NCBI GenBank assembly: GCA_942492855.1
Contig: OW818647.1
Span: forward strand, 434,001-498,000
Source: G963677485 sp942492855
GTDB lineage: Bacteria; Armatimonadota; HRBIN16
Length of the DNA: 64,000 nt
Direction: 5' to 3'
Position 1 is the stretch's first letter. Every line of letters begins with the position of its first letter. The notes below the pieces were generated by a model. That model was given only the letters and a program-made list of their open reading frames with translations. It was not told the DNA's origin and made no database searches. A program made the position numbers and the translations under genes. Positions 41,281 through 50,014 of this stretch are shown in pieces.

Positions 41281-41520
41281 CGGGCACCCACGAAGTGGGT
41301 AAGATTCCTTATAGCCAGAGGTGAGCGAAGCGATACCCCTGGTTGACATTGCTGATTCCCTACCCCGAAGTGGGTCGAACCGTATTTCGGAAGATCAATG
41401 ATGAGACCAGGAGACCAGATTCGGCCCACGTTCGTGGGTAGATATATCGGGTCGCCTTCCACGGGTTACGCTTCGCTCACCCGTGGCTATAAGGAATCTA
41501 ACCCATTCCATGGGTGGCCG
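41281..41520. repeat. Long imperfect inverted repeat (about 60-bp arms)
   Basis: Arm A (41281-41342) and arm B (41459-41520, reverse complement) share CACCCA, GATTCCTTATAGCCA and GGTGAGCGAAGCG in the same order. The arms flank about 116 bases. A single arm occurs at 44616-44677. Each arm itself contains CCCACGAAGTGGG-type and CCAGGGG...CCCCTGG-type palindromes. The surrounding gap (41043-41749) has no gene; open frames across the repeat are by-products of its composition. A related GCGACAT palindrome is at 41223. Confidence 0.75.
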
Positions 41521-41749
41521 GACCATGTGTAGCACATTACTTCTCTGGTTATATCGATACTCAAAAACCAACATGGTGATGTGGGTAATCAACTGGGGCT
41601 TTCAGCCCGCAGCCGCTGGTGCAATCGATTATCGCTACTACTTTATTCCCTAACATTTATGTGGGCACCCAGCCATGACACAAAAAACCGGCGTAGTTCT
41701 CGCAAATCTACGCCGGTCTCCGCGAACTGGGTCGCTCAATAGAAATCTG

Positions 41750-42826
41750 CTACTTCCAGTTCTCCATCTTGCGCAGGATCGACTTGGCTGTGTCCTCGTC
41801 AGGAACACCGCCTAATGCTAGCCATACGCCTTCGGGCTTCAGGTTCGCTACAAGCGTGTCAACTTCATCTATACCTGCCATGATCTGTACACCCTTACCG
41901 GCGGCCTGGCACTTTTGGTAAACCGGCAGCCAGTCTACTGCGCGGCCATTACCAGCACCATATACCCACTGGATGGCGTTCAGTTTGTCAATAGCTAGCA
42001 GACTGTCGAGATGCCGCAGCGCATTGGGTCCGTCGAGGTGGTACAGGGTGGCGCCTAACCGCTGGCATTCCCGTGTGATGATGGGCAGGAATATCTCGTC
42101 CCACATCTTCTTGGAGATCATGCAGCTAAAGTCGTCGCTGGTCATACACCACTTCACATTGCTGACGACACCTGACCAGTTGATGCAAGGTTGATCAGCC
42201 GCTTTGAGCTTCGCATAGTGCCGTTCGAACACGTCGGTGATCACACCCTCGCATCGGTCGAGAAGCCGCTGCACATCATCCGGATAATCGATCAAGTCCA
42301 TATTCAGGTTAGCCGGATCTCGAAATGCTGCCACCATGTCTGCGCCGGTGTGGATGTCGGTGACGCCCGTGTAGAAGAGGCCTTTCCCTGCTTCAAGATA
42401 CGCGTCAGTCATCTCCTCTATCTTCTTGAAGTAGAAATTGTCCGGGCTGAACTGCAGCTTGTCCGAATCCGCCCAGTCGTGCAGGTTGGGGATGCTCCAA
42501 GAGGTTCCTTCGCCGAATTCCAACTCGCAGCCCATATAGGCCGCAGTGATATCTGGACCCAGATTGGGGAAGAAATTAGGCAGGGCCTCACCGTAATAGT
42601 CGGTGTTCAACGCAATGGCGCGCATGACAGATGCCTGGTGTTCGGCGTCCATCCAGCGGTCACGTTGGGTGGCCCACTGACGTGGTTCTGGCCAGGGGCA
42701 CTCTAGTTTGGGCTTGCCAACCTGCATACTGACGACAGGCCGGTCGATGATCTCGCAGTTCCACCAGGCATCCTGGCGGGCAATACGCATTTCCCAATCT
42801 GAAATGCGCTCTAAAGGCATGGTCAT
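41750..42826 (-). CDS. Uroporphyrinogen decarboxylase-like protein (probable methyltransferase type)
   Basis: This 358-residue TIM-barrel protein resembles the UroD/MtaA/CmuA superfamily in the form common in saccharolytic bacteria. Key blocks are ALYHLDGPNALRHLDSLLAI, INWSGVVSNVKWCMTSDDFSCMI and the end MAGIDEVDTLVANLKPEGVWLALGG. Such proteins are often annotated as UroD but lack clear heme-pathway context; some move methyl groups between corrinoids and thiols. No corrinoid protein or other heme gene is nearby, so the substrate is unknown. The ATG is preceded by GAGGTAA. Confidence 0.75.
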   Translation of the reverse strand: MTMPLERISDWEMRIARQDAWWNCEIIDRPVVSMQVGKPKLECPWPEPRQWATQRDRWMDAEHQASVMRAIALNTDYYGEALPNFFPNLGPDITAAYMGCELEFGEGTSWSIPNLHDWADSDKLQFSPDNFYFKKIEEMTDAYLEAGKGLFYTGVTDIHTGADMVAAFRDPANLNMDLIDYPDDVQRLLDRCEGVITDVFERHYAKLKAADQPCINWSGVVSNVKWCMTSDDFSCMISKKMWDEIFLPIITRECQRLGATLYHLDGPNALRHLDSLLAIDKLNAIQWVYGAGNGRAVDWLPVYQKCQAAGKGVQIMAGIDEVDTLVANLKPEGVWLALGGVPDEDTAKSILRKMENWK

Positions 42827-43014
42827 GGATAATTACCTCGCTGTGGTTATAATTGGGTTAGATTTGTCTATAATTTCGGATCAGTCAGAATATATCATCT
42901 CATTTACTCATCTGAAATGTGCCGTAATCCGGGGGTTCACATTGCAGATGCGCTAGATCATAATCGGCTGTTCATGATGCGGTATGAAACAGTACAAACA
43001 CCCGCCAAAATGAA

Positions 43015-43599
43015 TTAGCCCCGTTTGGCGCGATACAACCGAAATTCCGGTTCGTTGATTGACTCGATGGCGATAAAGCCAGCCTGTTCCAGCAGCTCGC
43101 GCATTTGGGTATCGCTTGGCATTGAGTGCTCAGACTCCATGTGCCAGGGGGTAGGTATACCGCTGACACGCTCCCAACCTGTTAAGTGGCTGACCACCAC
43201 CATTCCGCCAACTGTCAGCATACGGTAGATATTCGCCAATGCCGCCGGTCGGTCGTGAAGCTCATGAATCACCGAATGGCAGATGACGCGGTGGTAGCTG
43301 CCATCGATGTGGTCCAGATCATGTATGTCCGCATCAAGCAGCCTCACACAGGCGGGAAATCGCATCTCCATGGCCAGGCGCAGCGCTTCTATTGATATGT
43401 CAATGCCGCAGATATGCCCCTGGGCCTGCATGCGCTCCAGCAGCGGGGTGATCAGGCTGCCTGTGCCGGTGCCCACGTCCAGAATGCTCATGCCCGGCTC
43501 AATGCGCGCAAGTTGAACCACTCGCTGAAGCCTGCTTGTGACATCTGCACTGATACCTATCCGAGCGGAAAAGGCATCCGAGAACAGTTTTTGTTCCAT
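43015..43599 (-). CDS. Class I SAM-dependent methyltransferase
   Basis: The product (about 194 residues) carries motif I ILDVGTGTGSL, an acidic end of strand 2 (GIDISIEAL), DADIHDL and a motif IV/post-I arrangement as in UbiE/arsenite-type small-molecule methyltransferases. AGGAGAAA lies 10 bases before the ATG at 43599. A GTG at 43605 is nearer the ideal spacing and may be the true start; the frame upstream to 43656 is not expected to be translated. It is divergent from the acyl-ACP thioesterase gene. The substrate is not predictable. Confidence 0.85.
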   Translation of the reverse strand: MEQKLFSDAFSARIGISADVTSRLQRVVQLARIEPGMSILDVGTGTGSLITPLLERMQAQGHICGIDISIEALRLAMEMRFPACVRLLDADIHDLDHIDGSYHRVICHSVIHELHDRPAALANIYRMLTVGGMVVVSHLTGWERVSGIPTPWHMESEHSMPSDTQMRELLEQAGFIAIESINEPEFRLYRAKRG

Positions 43600-43732
43600 A
43601 GTCACTGGCTTTCTCCTGAACGTGATGGGCATACAAAATACTATTGTACAAACCAATGCGATATTCCTTCTGGGTTGCCAAGGTTGATTATTGGTAGTAA
43701 TGTAGCATTGGAACAGTTAAGGAGAAAGTGCA

Positions 43733-44476
43733 GTGCCTAAAGAACCATACACCATGGATTTCCCGGTGCATTACTACGAAGTAGACCGCTATGAGCGCAG
43801 CAACCCGCTATCGATTTTGAATTACATGCAAGAAATTGCCACCCTGCACGCCTATGAACTGGGCTTTGGGTTTGACCATATCATCAAAGAAAACAAGGCG
43901 TGGGTGATCAACCGATGGTCACTGCAGATGGACCGCTACCCCAAATTCCGTGACACCATCACCATCCAAACCTGGCCCAGCAGCCTGGAGAAGGTGATCG
44001 GCACACGTGAGTTTCGGATTTTAGACGCTCAGAAGCAGCAGATCGGCTGCGCCACATCACGTTGGGCCTATATCGACCTGGCAAAACGCCGGCCAACCCG
44101 GGCACCTGTCAAGGATGAGTATATGGCGTATCGCAACCCTCTGCGAATGATCGATGACCCGTTCAACGAAATCCCAAAGCCGGTGACGGCCGGGATTCAA
44201 AAAGATGTGACGGTGCATCGGTTTGACATGGATTCGCTGGAGCACGTGAACAACGTGCGCTACCTGCAGTGGATGCTGGAGACGGTGCCCGATGATCTGC
44301 TGGATAACTGCGAGATGGCGACACTGGAGATCATCTACCGTAAAGAGACGGGTTTAGGTGAGGTGGTGCATGTGCAGACCGAGCCGCTCCTGAACGGCAG
44401 TTGCCTGCATCTGCTCAGCGACGCCAGCGGCGCGGATGTCACGATAGGGCGCACAACCTGGCGTAAGTGGCGGTAG
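43733..44476 (+). CDS. Acyl-ACP thioesterase (FatA/FatB-like, double hotdog)
   Basis: This 247-residue protein hydrolyses acyl-ACP to free fatty acid in this family. It has two hotdog domains: the first with YYEVDRYERSNPLSILNYMQE and the internal helix AWVINRWSLQMDRYP, the second with DSLEHVNNVRYLQWM, which holds the conserved His/Asn. The usual Cys of the plant family (YRREC) is Thr here (YRKETG), as in other bacterial forms. The start is GTG at 43733 after AAGGAGAAA. It is divergent from the methyltransferase gene and may trim fatty acid chain length for membrane lipids. Confidence 0.88.
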   Translation: MPKEPYTMDFPVHYYEVDRYERSNPLSILNYMQEIATLHAYELGFGFDHIIKENKAWVINRWSLQMDRYPKFRDTITIQTWPSSLEKVIGTREFRILDAQKQQIGCATSRWAYIDLAKRRPTRAPVKDEYMAYRNPLRMIDDPFNEIPKPVTAGIQKDVTVHRFDMDSLEHVNNVRYLQWMLETVPDDLLDNCEMATLEIIYRKETGLGEVVHVQTEPLLNGSCLHLLSDASGADVTIGRTTWRKWR

Positions 44477-44499
44477 CGGAAGCGAGGGGTAGCATAAGG

Positions 44500-44726
44500 T
44501 GATCTTGGTGGGTAAGCCTCCGATTCCGCGACATTTATGTCGCGGCAGATTATTGTCAATGTAGCTCTGGTTCCTGCGGCTCGACCCCGTAGGGGTAGAG
44601 ATAATGCGCCGTTTACCAGGGGTATCGCTTTGCTCACCCCTGGCTATAAGAACTGCTACCCACTTCGTGGGTGCCCGGAGGGATGCCAATTCTCCACACA
44701 CAGGGTGGAGAATCTCAATATCCCAC
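44500..44726. repeat. Repeat block with half of the long inverted repeat
   Basis: Between the convergent thioesterase and GH36 genes are a CCGCGACATTTATGTCGCGG palindrome (about 44526-44545), a CCCCGTAGGGG palindrome (44584-44595) and a single arm (44616-44677) of the repeat found twice at 41281-41520. No gene is present. The same building blocks recur at 62749-62885. Confidence 0.7.
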
Positions 44727-44750
44727 CAGGGCGGCCGGGTGGCCGCCCTG
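44727..44750 (-). terminator. Hairpin after the GH36 gene
   Basis: CAGGGCGGCC and GGCCGCCCTG form a perfect 10-bp stem with a GGGT-type 4-base loop, eight bases past the GH36 stop. It serves the convergent gene ends but lacks a clear T tract on either strand. Confidence 0.5.
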
Positions 44751-44758
44751 TCACATGA

Positions 44759-47293
44759 TTACTTGGCCGGTTTTACCACTTTGTACCGCACGATCAGGCT
44801 CTGCCCCTTGGCGGGAGCACGCAGCTCCAGACCGTTGGAGATGAGCTGCTTGCCGCTCACGGTCTTCGCAGTCGACTTTCGCGCTTCATCGATGAACTCC
44901 AGCTTATAACTGGCTTTGGGGTCTATCGCATTCAGTTCCACAATCAGCCCCATGGTCGCGCACTCTGGACGGCGGAACGCCGCCACCATGCCCTCGCCGG
45001 TGTCTGAACGATGCAACTGGTAGGCGAAGAACTCCGACAGCGAAGTGCTAATGGATGTCAGCGGGTAGATATCGCCGTAGAAATACTTACGGTTGGCGGC
45101 AACCTCTGACAGCAGCTCCCGCGCGGTCTCCAGGGAGTAGGCGGGGTCGAGGTATGCCATTTCGGTCAGCACGCCGGTGGAGGCAGAGCTGCGGAAGGTG
45201 TAGGAATCGGGACTCCAGGCCGCCGATGAGCTTAAGGGCACATACTGCGATAGCGCCACCATCTGCATCTGGTTCCACTCCTGGTGACCAGCCCAGCAGT
45301 TGGTATCACTGCGCCACAGTGGCACGGAGCGCATGCAGGTCTCCAGGTCAATCCGCCGGCCGCCGCTGGCGCAGTTGTCGATCCACAGACCAGGGTGTTT
45401 AGCGCGCAGCTCATCCCACATGGCGTAATGGCCCTCCACGAACCGGATCTCGGACATCCCCTGCCGGTCCTCTGCATCAGCACCGCGCCAGAAGCTCAGC
45501 GGGTCGATGTTGTAGTCCTCACGATACACCGTCACACCGGATTCACTGATCCGCTGCGACAGTAAGTCCGTCATGTGCCGGAGTGCTTTAGGGTCACCCA
45601 GGTTATACAGACCACCGTTGGCACCTCCGAACACATACTCCGGGTGCTCGTTGGCGATTTGCGTGCCAGCAGCCACACGGCAGGGTTCAAACCAGAGTAT
45701 GAAGTCCATGTCGTTCTTTTTGCACAACGCACCGATGGATGTCAAACCATTGGGGAACTCCTTGGGTTTGTAGAACCAGTTGCCCACCCCATTGGGGAAG
45801 CCGCCCACAAACCACCCTGCATCAAACCAGTAGGTGTCGCATCCCATTTTGTGCGCGGCATCCACAGCTTTGAGCTGACCAGCTTCGGTGGCCCAGCCAG
45901 GGGTGTTGATGTATCGGTCGAAGTCTTGCAGACAGATGGGCATCCTCAGCGGCCTGCCCTCTTCTTGCGGCACGTATTTATGCAGCATCAGCCTTCGGAA
46001 CAGGTTCTGCGATGCCTGTTTATCGCCTTCCCAGGCCATCATCAGCACCCTTGGGGTGCGGATCGACTCGCCAGGATACAGCACAAGATGGGTCTTTTCC
46101 ATGCCGGTGCAGAACCGGGTGGTGCCATCGGGCTGCCGATTGTAGGAGGCTGACCACTGTCCCGACCAACCGATCGCGGTGATGAGTCCGCGGCTTTCAT
46201 ACTGCATGTTCCAGAACGGAAATGCGGTGTCCTGCGATGGCCGTCCGCCAGTGGGGGCCATCGTGATGCTTTGGCCATCCGCCAGGGTGGTTTCGTAGGG
46301 CTGCCAGGTCTTCTCACTGCAGGTGTCGCCGCGCAACTGATGCAACGTCAATGGAGCACGGCCGGTCTGGGTGGTGATCTTCACATCGGCGGCTTGAACA
46401 TCCGCGATGATCGGGGTGTTGGCAGAGCCCTCATTGGTGAAGCGAATCAGCCACTCCACAGCCGGATATTCAGTGAACGCCGTGGCGACTGCGGTCACTT
46501 TCAGACCTGTCTGCGAATCGGCGTAACTGGTTTCATACAATATGCGGTCCGCTTTGACGGACTTCGTGACTGTGCGCTCCCACTTCGGAAGCAGCTCCGC
46601 GGAGGGTTTACCGCCGTAGGTGAACGAGAACGGGAATGCGGTCTCGGCCAGCAGCGAGTTGCTGACATAGTCATCCAGATACCTCACGCTGCCGTCCGCC
46701 AAGATCAGCGAGGCGTCGGCCCAGTCGGACTGGTCATACGCGATGCCGTCCTCGGTGGCGTCTACTTTCAGCACCAGCTCACGGGTGCCATCGGGCAGCT
46801 TGATGTCTACCGGTACCGGTGCATCGCCGCACTTCAACACATCGGTGCGTATCACCTCTATACTGGCAATCTCAACGGAAAATCTGGCGGTGCCATGAAC
46901 ACCAGCCGTATCGTAGTTATTGTCGATGCCGGCATATGCCTTGAATCTCTTCGCACCAGCGGGAAGGCTGACCACGATCTCACTGTTTGCGTGGGTGCCC
47001 AGACCGCGTTTAAACTCCTTCTTCCCGATTTTGATGGGTGTACCCATGCATGACTGGCGTGCATGAAGCGTGTTGGCATCCTGGCGTTTGACATTGATGC
47101 GCACATCACTGGCCTTGATCGTACTCGACTCGTCAAACAGCGTCTGGGCCCACTGCTGCATGTGCTCTACCTCTACGGGCCGTGCGCTGATGGCGTCTTG
47201 CGGGGCTTGTTTCGGGATAAACTTGACGTCCATAGACCATCCTCCAACCTGACATAGCGTCATCAGGCTACATATCATTACGAAATGTTTCAT
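44759..47293 (-). CDS. Secreted NPCBM-domain alpha-galactosidase (GH36)
   Basis: This 844-residue protein has an N-terminal export signal (about 1-20), an NPCBM carbohydrate-binding domain (about 45-200; FKRGLGTHANSEIVVSLPAG, RFSVEIAS) and a GH36 catalytic part. The beta-sandwich lies at 215-430 and the barrel from 445 holds DTYWFDAGWF, the nucleophile D593 in YREDYN, DNCASGGRRIDLE and the acid/base D663 in RSD. GH36 enzymes remove alpha-galactose from oligosaccharides; some act on alpha-GalNAc. The ATG follows AAGGTGAA. Together with the GH110-like gene it suggests use of alpha-galactosylated glycans. Confidence 0.9.
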   Translation of the reverse strand: MKHFVMICSLMTLCQVGGWSMDVKFIPKQAPQDAISARPVEVEHMQQWAQTLFDESSTIKASDVRINVKRQDANTLHARQSCMGTPIKIGKKEFKRGLGTHANSEIVVSLPAGAKRFKAYAGIDNNYDTAGVHGTARFSVEIASIEVIRTDVLKCGDAPVPVDIKLPDGTRELVLKVDATEDGIAYDQSDWADASLILADGSVRYLDDYVSNSLLAETAFPFSFTYGGKPSAELLPKWERTVTKSVKADRILYETSYADSQTGLKVTAVATAFTEYPAVEWLIRFTNEGSANTPIIADVQAADVKITTQTGRAPLTLHQLRGDTCSEKTWQPYETTLADGQSITMAPTGGRPSQDTAFPFWNMQYESRGLITAIGWSGQWSASYNRQPDGTTRFCTGMEKTHLVLYPGESIRTPRVLMMAWEGDKQASQNLFRRLMLHKYVPQEEGRPLRMPICLQDFDRYINTPGWATEAGQLKAVDAAHKMGCDTYWFDAGWFVGGFPNGVGNWFYKPKEFPNGLTSIGALCKKNDMDFILWFEPCRVAAGTQIANEHPEYVFGGANGGLYNLGDPKALRHMTDLLSQRISESGVTVYREDYNIDPLSFWRGADAEDRQGMSEIRFVEGHYAMWDELRAKHPGLWIDNCASGGRRIDLETCMRSVPLWRSDTNCWAGHQEWNQMQMVALSQYVPLSSSAAWSPDSYTFRSSASTGVLTEMAYLDPAYSLETARELLSEVAANRKYFYGDIYPLTSISTSLSEFFAYQLHRSDTGEGMVAAFRRPECATMGLIVELNAIDPKASYKLEFIDEARKSTAKTVSGKQLISNGLELRAPAKGQSLIVRYKVVKPAK

Positions 47294-47535
47294 TGGTTCA
47301 CCTTGGTTACGGCATTGATTGCCAATTGGGTATATTAGTCACAATCGGTAGATGTGATATTTGAATAGTAGCACCATCTGACTCCGATGACAAACAGAGC
47401 TATTATTCCATTTATACCGTCATGTTTCCTGCACATGTGAATGTTTATTATAGTGTGATGCTGGCGTGGCAAGACGAGGTCAGGCGATTTCGGGTATTCT
47501 TATATCAAAGCCCGTCAACTTGGAGGCCAGCACCT

Positions 47536-48357
47536 ATGATCTGCCTAACCGGCGACCTTCATCACCAATCGCTCTGCACCGGCAACCAGCAGGCGTGCGA
47601 CATCACCGAAATTGAGGTCGCGCAGAGGTATAACCGGATGATCGCGGAACGCGGCATCAAGGTGACTTACTTCGTGTCCGGCAAGAGCTTTCAGGACCAA
47701 TGGTCTGAACTGGAGCCGATATGCAAAAGCCCCAATGTTGAGATCGGCGGACACAACTGGGCCTGCTTCAAGCCCGCCCTGCCGCACCGCATCTGGAAGA
47801 AGCTGACCGGCAGCTACAACGGCCCCCTGAAAACTCAACAAGCCGATGCACAGCGCACGATGGAGATCATCAAGCAGAAGACCGGCCGCGACGTCATCTG
47901 CTGGCGCAACCATATGTATATGCATGGCCCCTTTACCGAGCAAGCCCTTTACAATGCGGGTATTAAAGTGTGCAGCGATGGTGTGAAGGCCGCCTCCACT
48001 GGTGGGGAATGGCACGATACCGGGCTGTTGAGCCTGCCGCTGAACATCCTGCCCGACCACGAACACCTCTACCATGCCGAACGAACCCCAGCATGGGTGA
48101 AGTGGTGGCAGAAGCGGTATAACTGGAGCGATGATTTCGGCCCTCAGAGCTACTATGTGGAGGAGTGGACGGACATCGTGTTGCAGCAGCTTGCCGACCA
48201 TGAGCGCAAGGGGATCACGAGCACCATGATTATCCACCCCATCACACTCTATCTGTGCGACGGCTTCCGCAGCTTCCAGAGGTTACTGGATTACCTGTCG
48301 GATCACGAGACAGTGTGGATGAGCGAAGTTTACCAGAAAGCGCTGGTGAAGTCATGA
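47536..48357 (+). CDS. Divergent polysaccharide deacetylase-family protein
   Basis: The 273-residue product starts at the ATG at 47536 (MICLTGDLHH) with GGAGG nine bases upstream; earlier in-frame ATGs lie in non-coding-like sequence. It has NodB-type features: an N-terminal acidic motif (GDLHH), a metal-site-like VEIGGHNWACF and a motif 3-like CWRNHMYMHG, with TSTMIIHPITLYLCDG near the end. The motifs differ from classical TFDD and RxPY, so activity is not assured. Such proteins remove N- or O-acetyl groups from surface polysaccharides. The stop overlaps the GT2 start (ATGA). Confidence 0.75.
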   Translation: MICLTGDLHHQSLCTGNQQACDITEIEVAQRYNRMIAERGIKVTYFVSGKSFQDQWSELEPICKSPNVEIGGHNWACFKPALPHRIWKKLTGSYNGPLKTQQADAQRTMEIIKQKTGRDVICWRNHMYMHGPFTEQALYNAGIKVCSDGVKAASTGGEWHDTGLLSLPLNILPDHEHLYHAERTPAWVKWWQKRYNWSDDFGPQSYYVEEWTDIVLQQLADHERKGITSTMIIHPITLYLCDGFRSFQRLLDYLSDHETVWMSEVYQKALVKS

Positions 48358-49247
48358 GTCCGCGGGTGAGTATTATCATGCGCAGCAAGAACAGTGCGTG
48401 GGTTATCGACCAGGCTCTGAAAGCGCTGTATAGTCAGGAATACCGCGATTTCGAGCTGTATGTTGTGGACAGCGGCTCCACAGACAAGACGCTAGAAATG
48501 GTCAAGGCCTACCCCTGCCAACTGCGCTGCATCGAGGCGAAGAGCTACTATCCTGGCGCGGTGTTGAATGAGGCGATTGAACTGACTCCTGGTGAGCTAG
48601 TGGTGTTTGTGAACTCCGATGCGGTGCTGCTCAGCCCGAAGAGCCTCACCCGGCTGGTGGCGGCGTTTGATGATCCTGCGGTGATGGCGGCGTTTGGTCG
48701 GCAGCTTTATCGCCCAGAGGCTGACGGTTGGGTGAAGCGCGACTATGTAGCGAGCTTCCCGGAGACGGGTGAGGCCCCGCCTTGGATGAAGATGAGCCTG
48801 CCCTTCGCTGCCATGCGCCGCAGCGCCTGGGACCAATTGAAGTTCTACACCGATGCCTGGGGCAGCGAAGACACCGACTGGGGCAACAAAGCGCGCGAAA
48901 ATGGCTGGAAAGTGGCGTATGTGTCGGATGCCATTTTGATGCACAGCCACAACTACACGCTGAAGCAGCTTTACGGCCGCCGGTTTATTGAGGGCGAAGC
49001 CGACGCTTTCATTTATCGTGATAGTGACAGCCTGCCGAAGATGCTCAAGCGGGTCGTTAGCTCTACGCTGCGCGATGGCTGGCACCATCTGCGAGCGTGT
49101 GATGCGGGCGGCATGATGGCCATCCTCCCCCGTCGCAGCGTCTACCAGTGGGCCTACTACAAGGGGCATCGGCTGGGAGAGACCCGCATCCGCGAGAACG
49201 ACACCGACACCAGCAAAGGCCAGGGCGTGGTGCTCGACCGGCAGTAG
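48354..49247 (+). CDS. GT2-family glycosyltransferase
   Basis: The 297-residue product starts at the ATG at 48354, giving MSPRVSIIMRSKNSAWVIDQ; codons upstream belong to the deacetylase frame overlap. The GT-A fold shows VVDSGSTDKTLE, the DXD-like VNSDAVLL (nucleotide-sugar/metal site) and a later acceptor-loop region AWGSEDTDWGNKARENGW with the ED base. No membrane helices are evident, so it acts at the cytosolic face. Coupling to a deacetylase suggests surface polysaccharide or glycan assembly; the sugar is unknown. Confidence 0.85.
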   Translation: MSPRVSIIMRSKNSAWVIDQALKALYSQEYRDFELYVVDSGSTDKTLEMVKAYPCQLRCIEAKSYYPGAVLNEAIELTPGELVVFVNSDAVLLSPKSLTRLVAAFDDPAVMAAFGRQLYRPEADGWVKRDYVASFPETGEAPPWMKMSLPFAAMRRSAWDQLKFYTDAWGSEDTDWGNKARENGWKVAYVSDAILMHSHNYTLKQLYGRRFIEGEADAFIYRDSDSLPKMLKRVVSSTLRDGWHHLRACDAGGMMAILPRRSVYQWAYYKGHRLGETRIRENDTDTSKGQGVVLDRQ

Positions 49248-49272
49248 CCGAAGGCAAGAGGAGGGACGGGTG

Positions 49273-49695
49273 ATGGAACAAGATATCCGCTGGGTGCAGC
49301 GGTTCGCTCATTTCGACAGGGCTGTGGTTCTGCTTCGAGAGCCATTTGATCAAGGTATATACCAACTCTCAGAGCTTGAGAAGGAGGGTACCATCCAGAG
49401 GTTTGAGTTCGCTGTGGAGCTGGCATGGAAGACTCTGAAAGATTACATGCAACATGAAGGCCATCAGTTCATCTCCGAAACCCCTCGTACGGTCATCAAA
49501 GATGCATTCACCGCCGGCATTTTGCCGGATGGTCAGGTGTGGGTGGAGATGCTGGTGCTGAGGAACCTGTTGTCTCACACGTACGATGCCGCGACTTTTT
49601 ATCAAGCGCTCGATGATATTCAGAGCAGGCACCTCAAGGCCATAGAACAGCTTCACCTGTGGTTCATGGAGCGAAGGATGGAGCAGTGTCAGTAG
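49273..49695 (+). CDS. HEPN-family nucleotidyltransferase-associated protein (HI0074/HepT-like)
   Basis: This 140-residue all-helical protein belongs to the nucleotidyltransferase substrate-binding (HI0074-like) branch of the HEPN superfamily. It has FEFAVELAWKTLKDY, TPRTVIKDAFTAGIL and the RNase-type motif RNLLSH (R97 to H102, Rx4H), which in HepT-like toxins cleaves RNA. AGGAGGG lies seven bases before the ATG; a GTG codon directly in front is an alternative start. It is followed by a minimal nucleotidyltransferase, the standard HEPN/MNT pair, in which the MNT partner neutralises the HEPN toxin by adding nucleotides. Confidence 0.87.
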   Translation: MEQDIRWVQRFAHFDRAVVLLREPFDQGIYQLSELEKEGTIQRFEFAVELAWKTLKDYMQHEGHQFISETPRTVIKDAFTAGILPDGQVWVEMLVLRNLLSHTYDAATFYQALDDIQSRHLKAIEQLHLWFMERRMEQCQ

Positions 49696-49985
49696 GCATG
49701 CTGGATGAGCGAATAGTTAGGCAGATATGCGAAATACTCTCACAGCATCTCAATGTATCGGAGGCTGTGCTTTTTGGGTCCAGATCGAAAGGCACAGCCA
49801 AACCCGGTTCAGATATCGACCTTGCCGTGTATGGGATTCAAGATGCCATTCAGGCCCAAACCATAGCAGACGACCTTGATGAGCTTCCGACACCATACCA
49901 GTTCGACGTAGTCGCAGGCGATACCATCAAAACGGCCTCCTTACGTGAACATATCAAACGCGTAGGAATCAAAATATACCCGTAG
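49686..49985 (+). CDS. Minimal nucleotidyltransferase (MNT, HI0073/MntA-like)
   Basis: This small protein of about 99 residues has the polymerase-beta-type signature LFGSRSKGTAKPGSDIDLAVYG, with both metal-binding Asp residues. In MNT antitoxins this domain adds AMP to the HEPN partner. The GTG at 49686 follows AAGGA and overlaps the HEPN gene by ten bases; an ATG at 49698 is also possible and would remove four residues. The gene converges with recD, whose stop lies about 30 bases away. Confidence 0.87.
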   Translation: MSVGMLDERIVRQICEILSQHLNVSEAVLFGSRSKGTAKPGSDIDLAVYGIQDAIQAQTIADDLDELPTPYQFDVVAGDTIKTASLREHIKRVGIKIYP

Positions 49986-50014
49986 TCGCCCCCCTCACCT
50001 CACCCTCATCCGCC

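Noticed and set aside
41202..41592. Two small minus-strand open frames in the 41.2-41.6 kb gap
   Set aside because: They are translations of the long inverted repeat, which recurs in other intergenic DNA.
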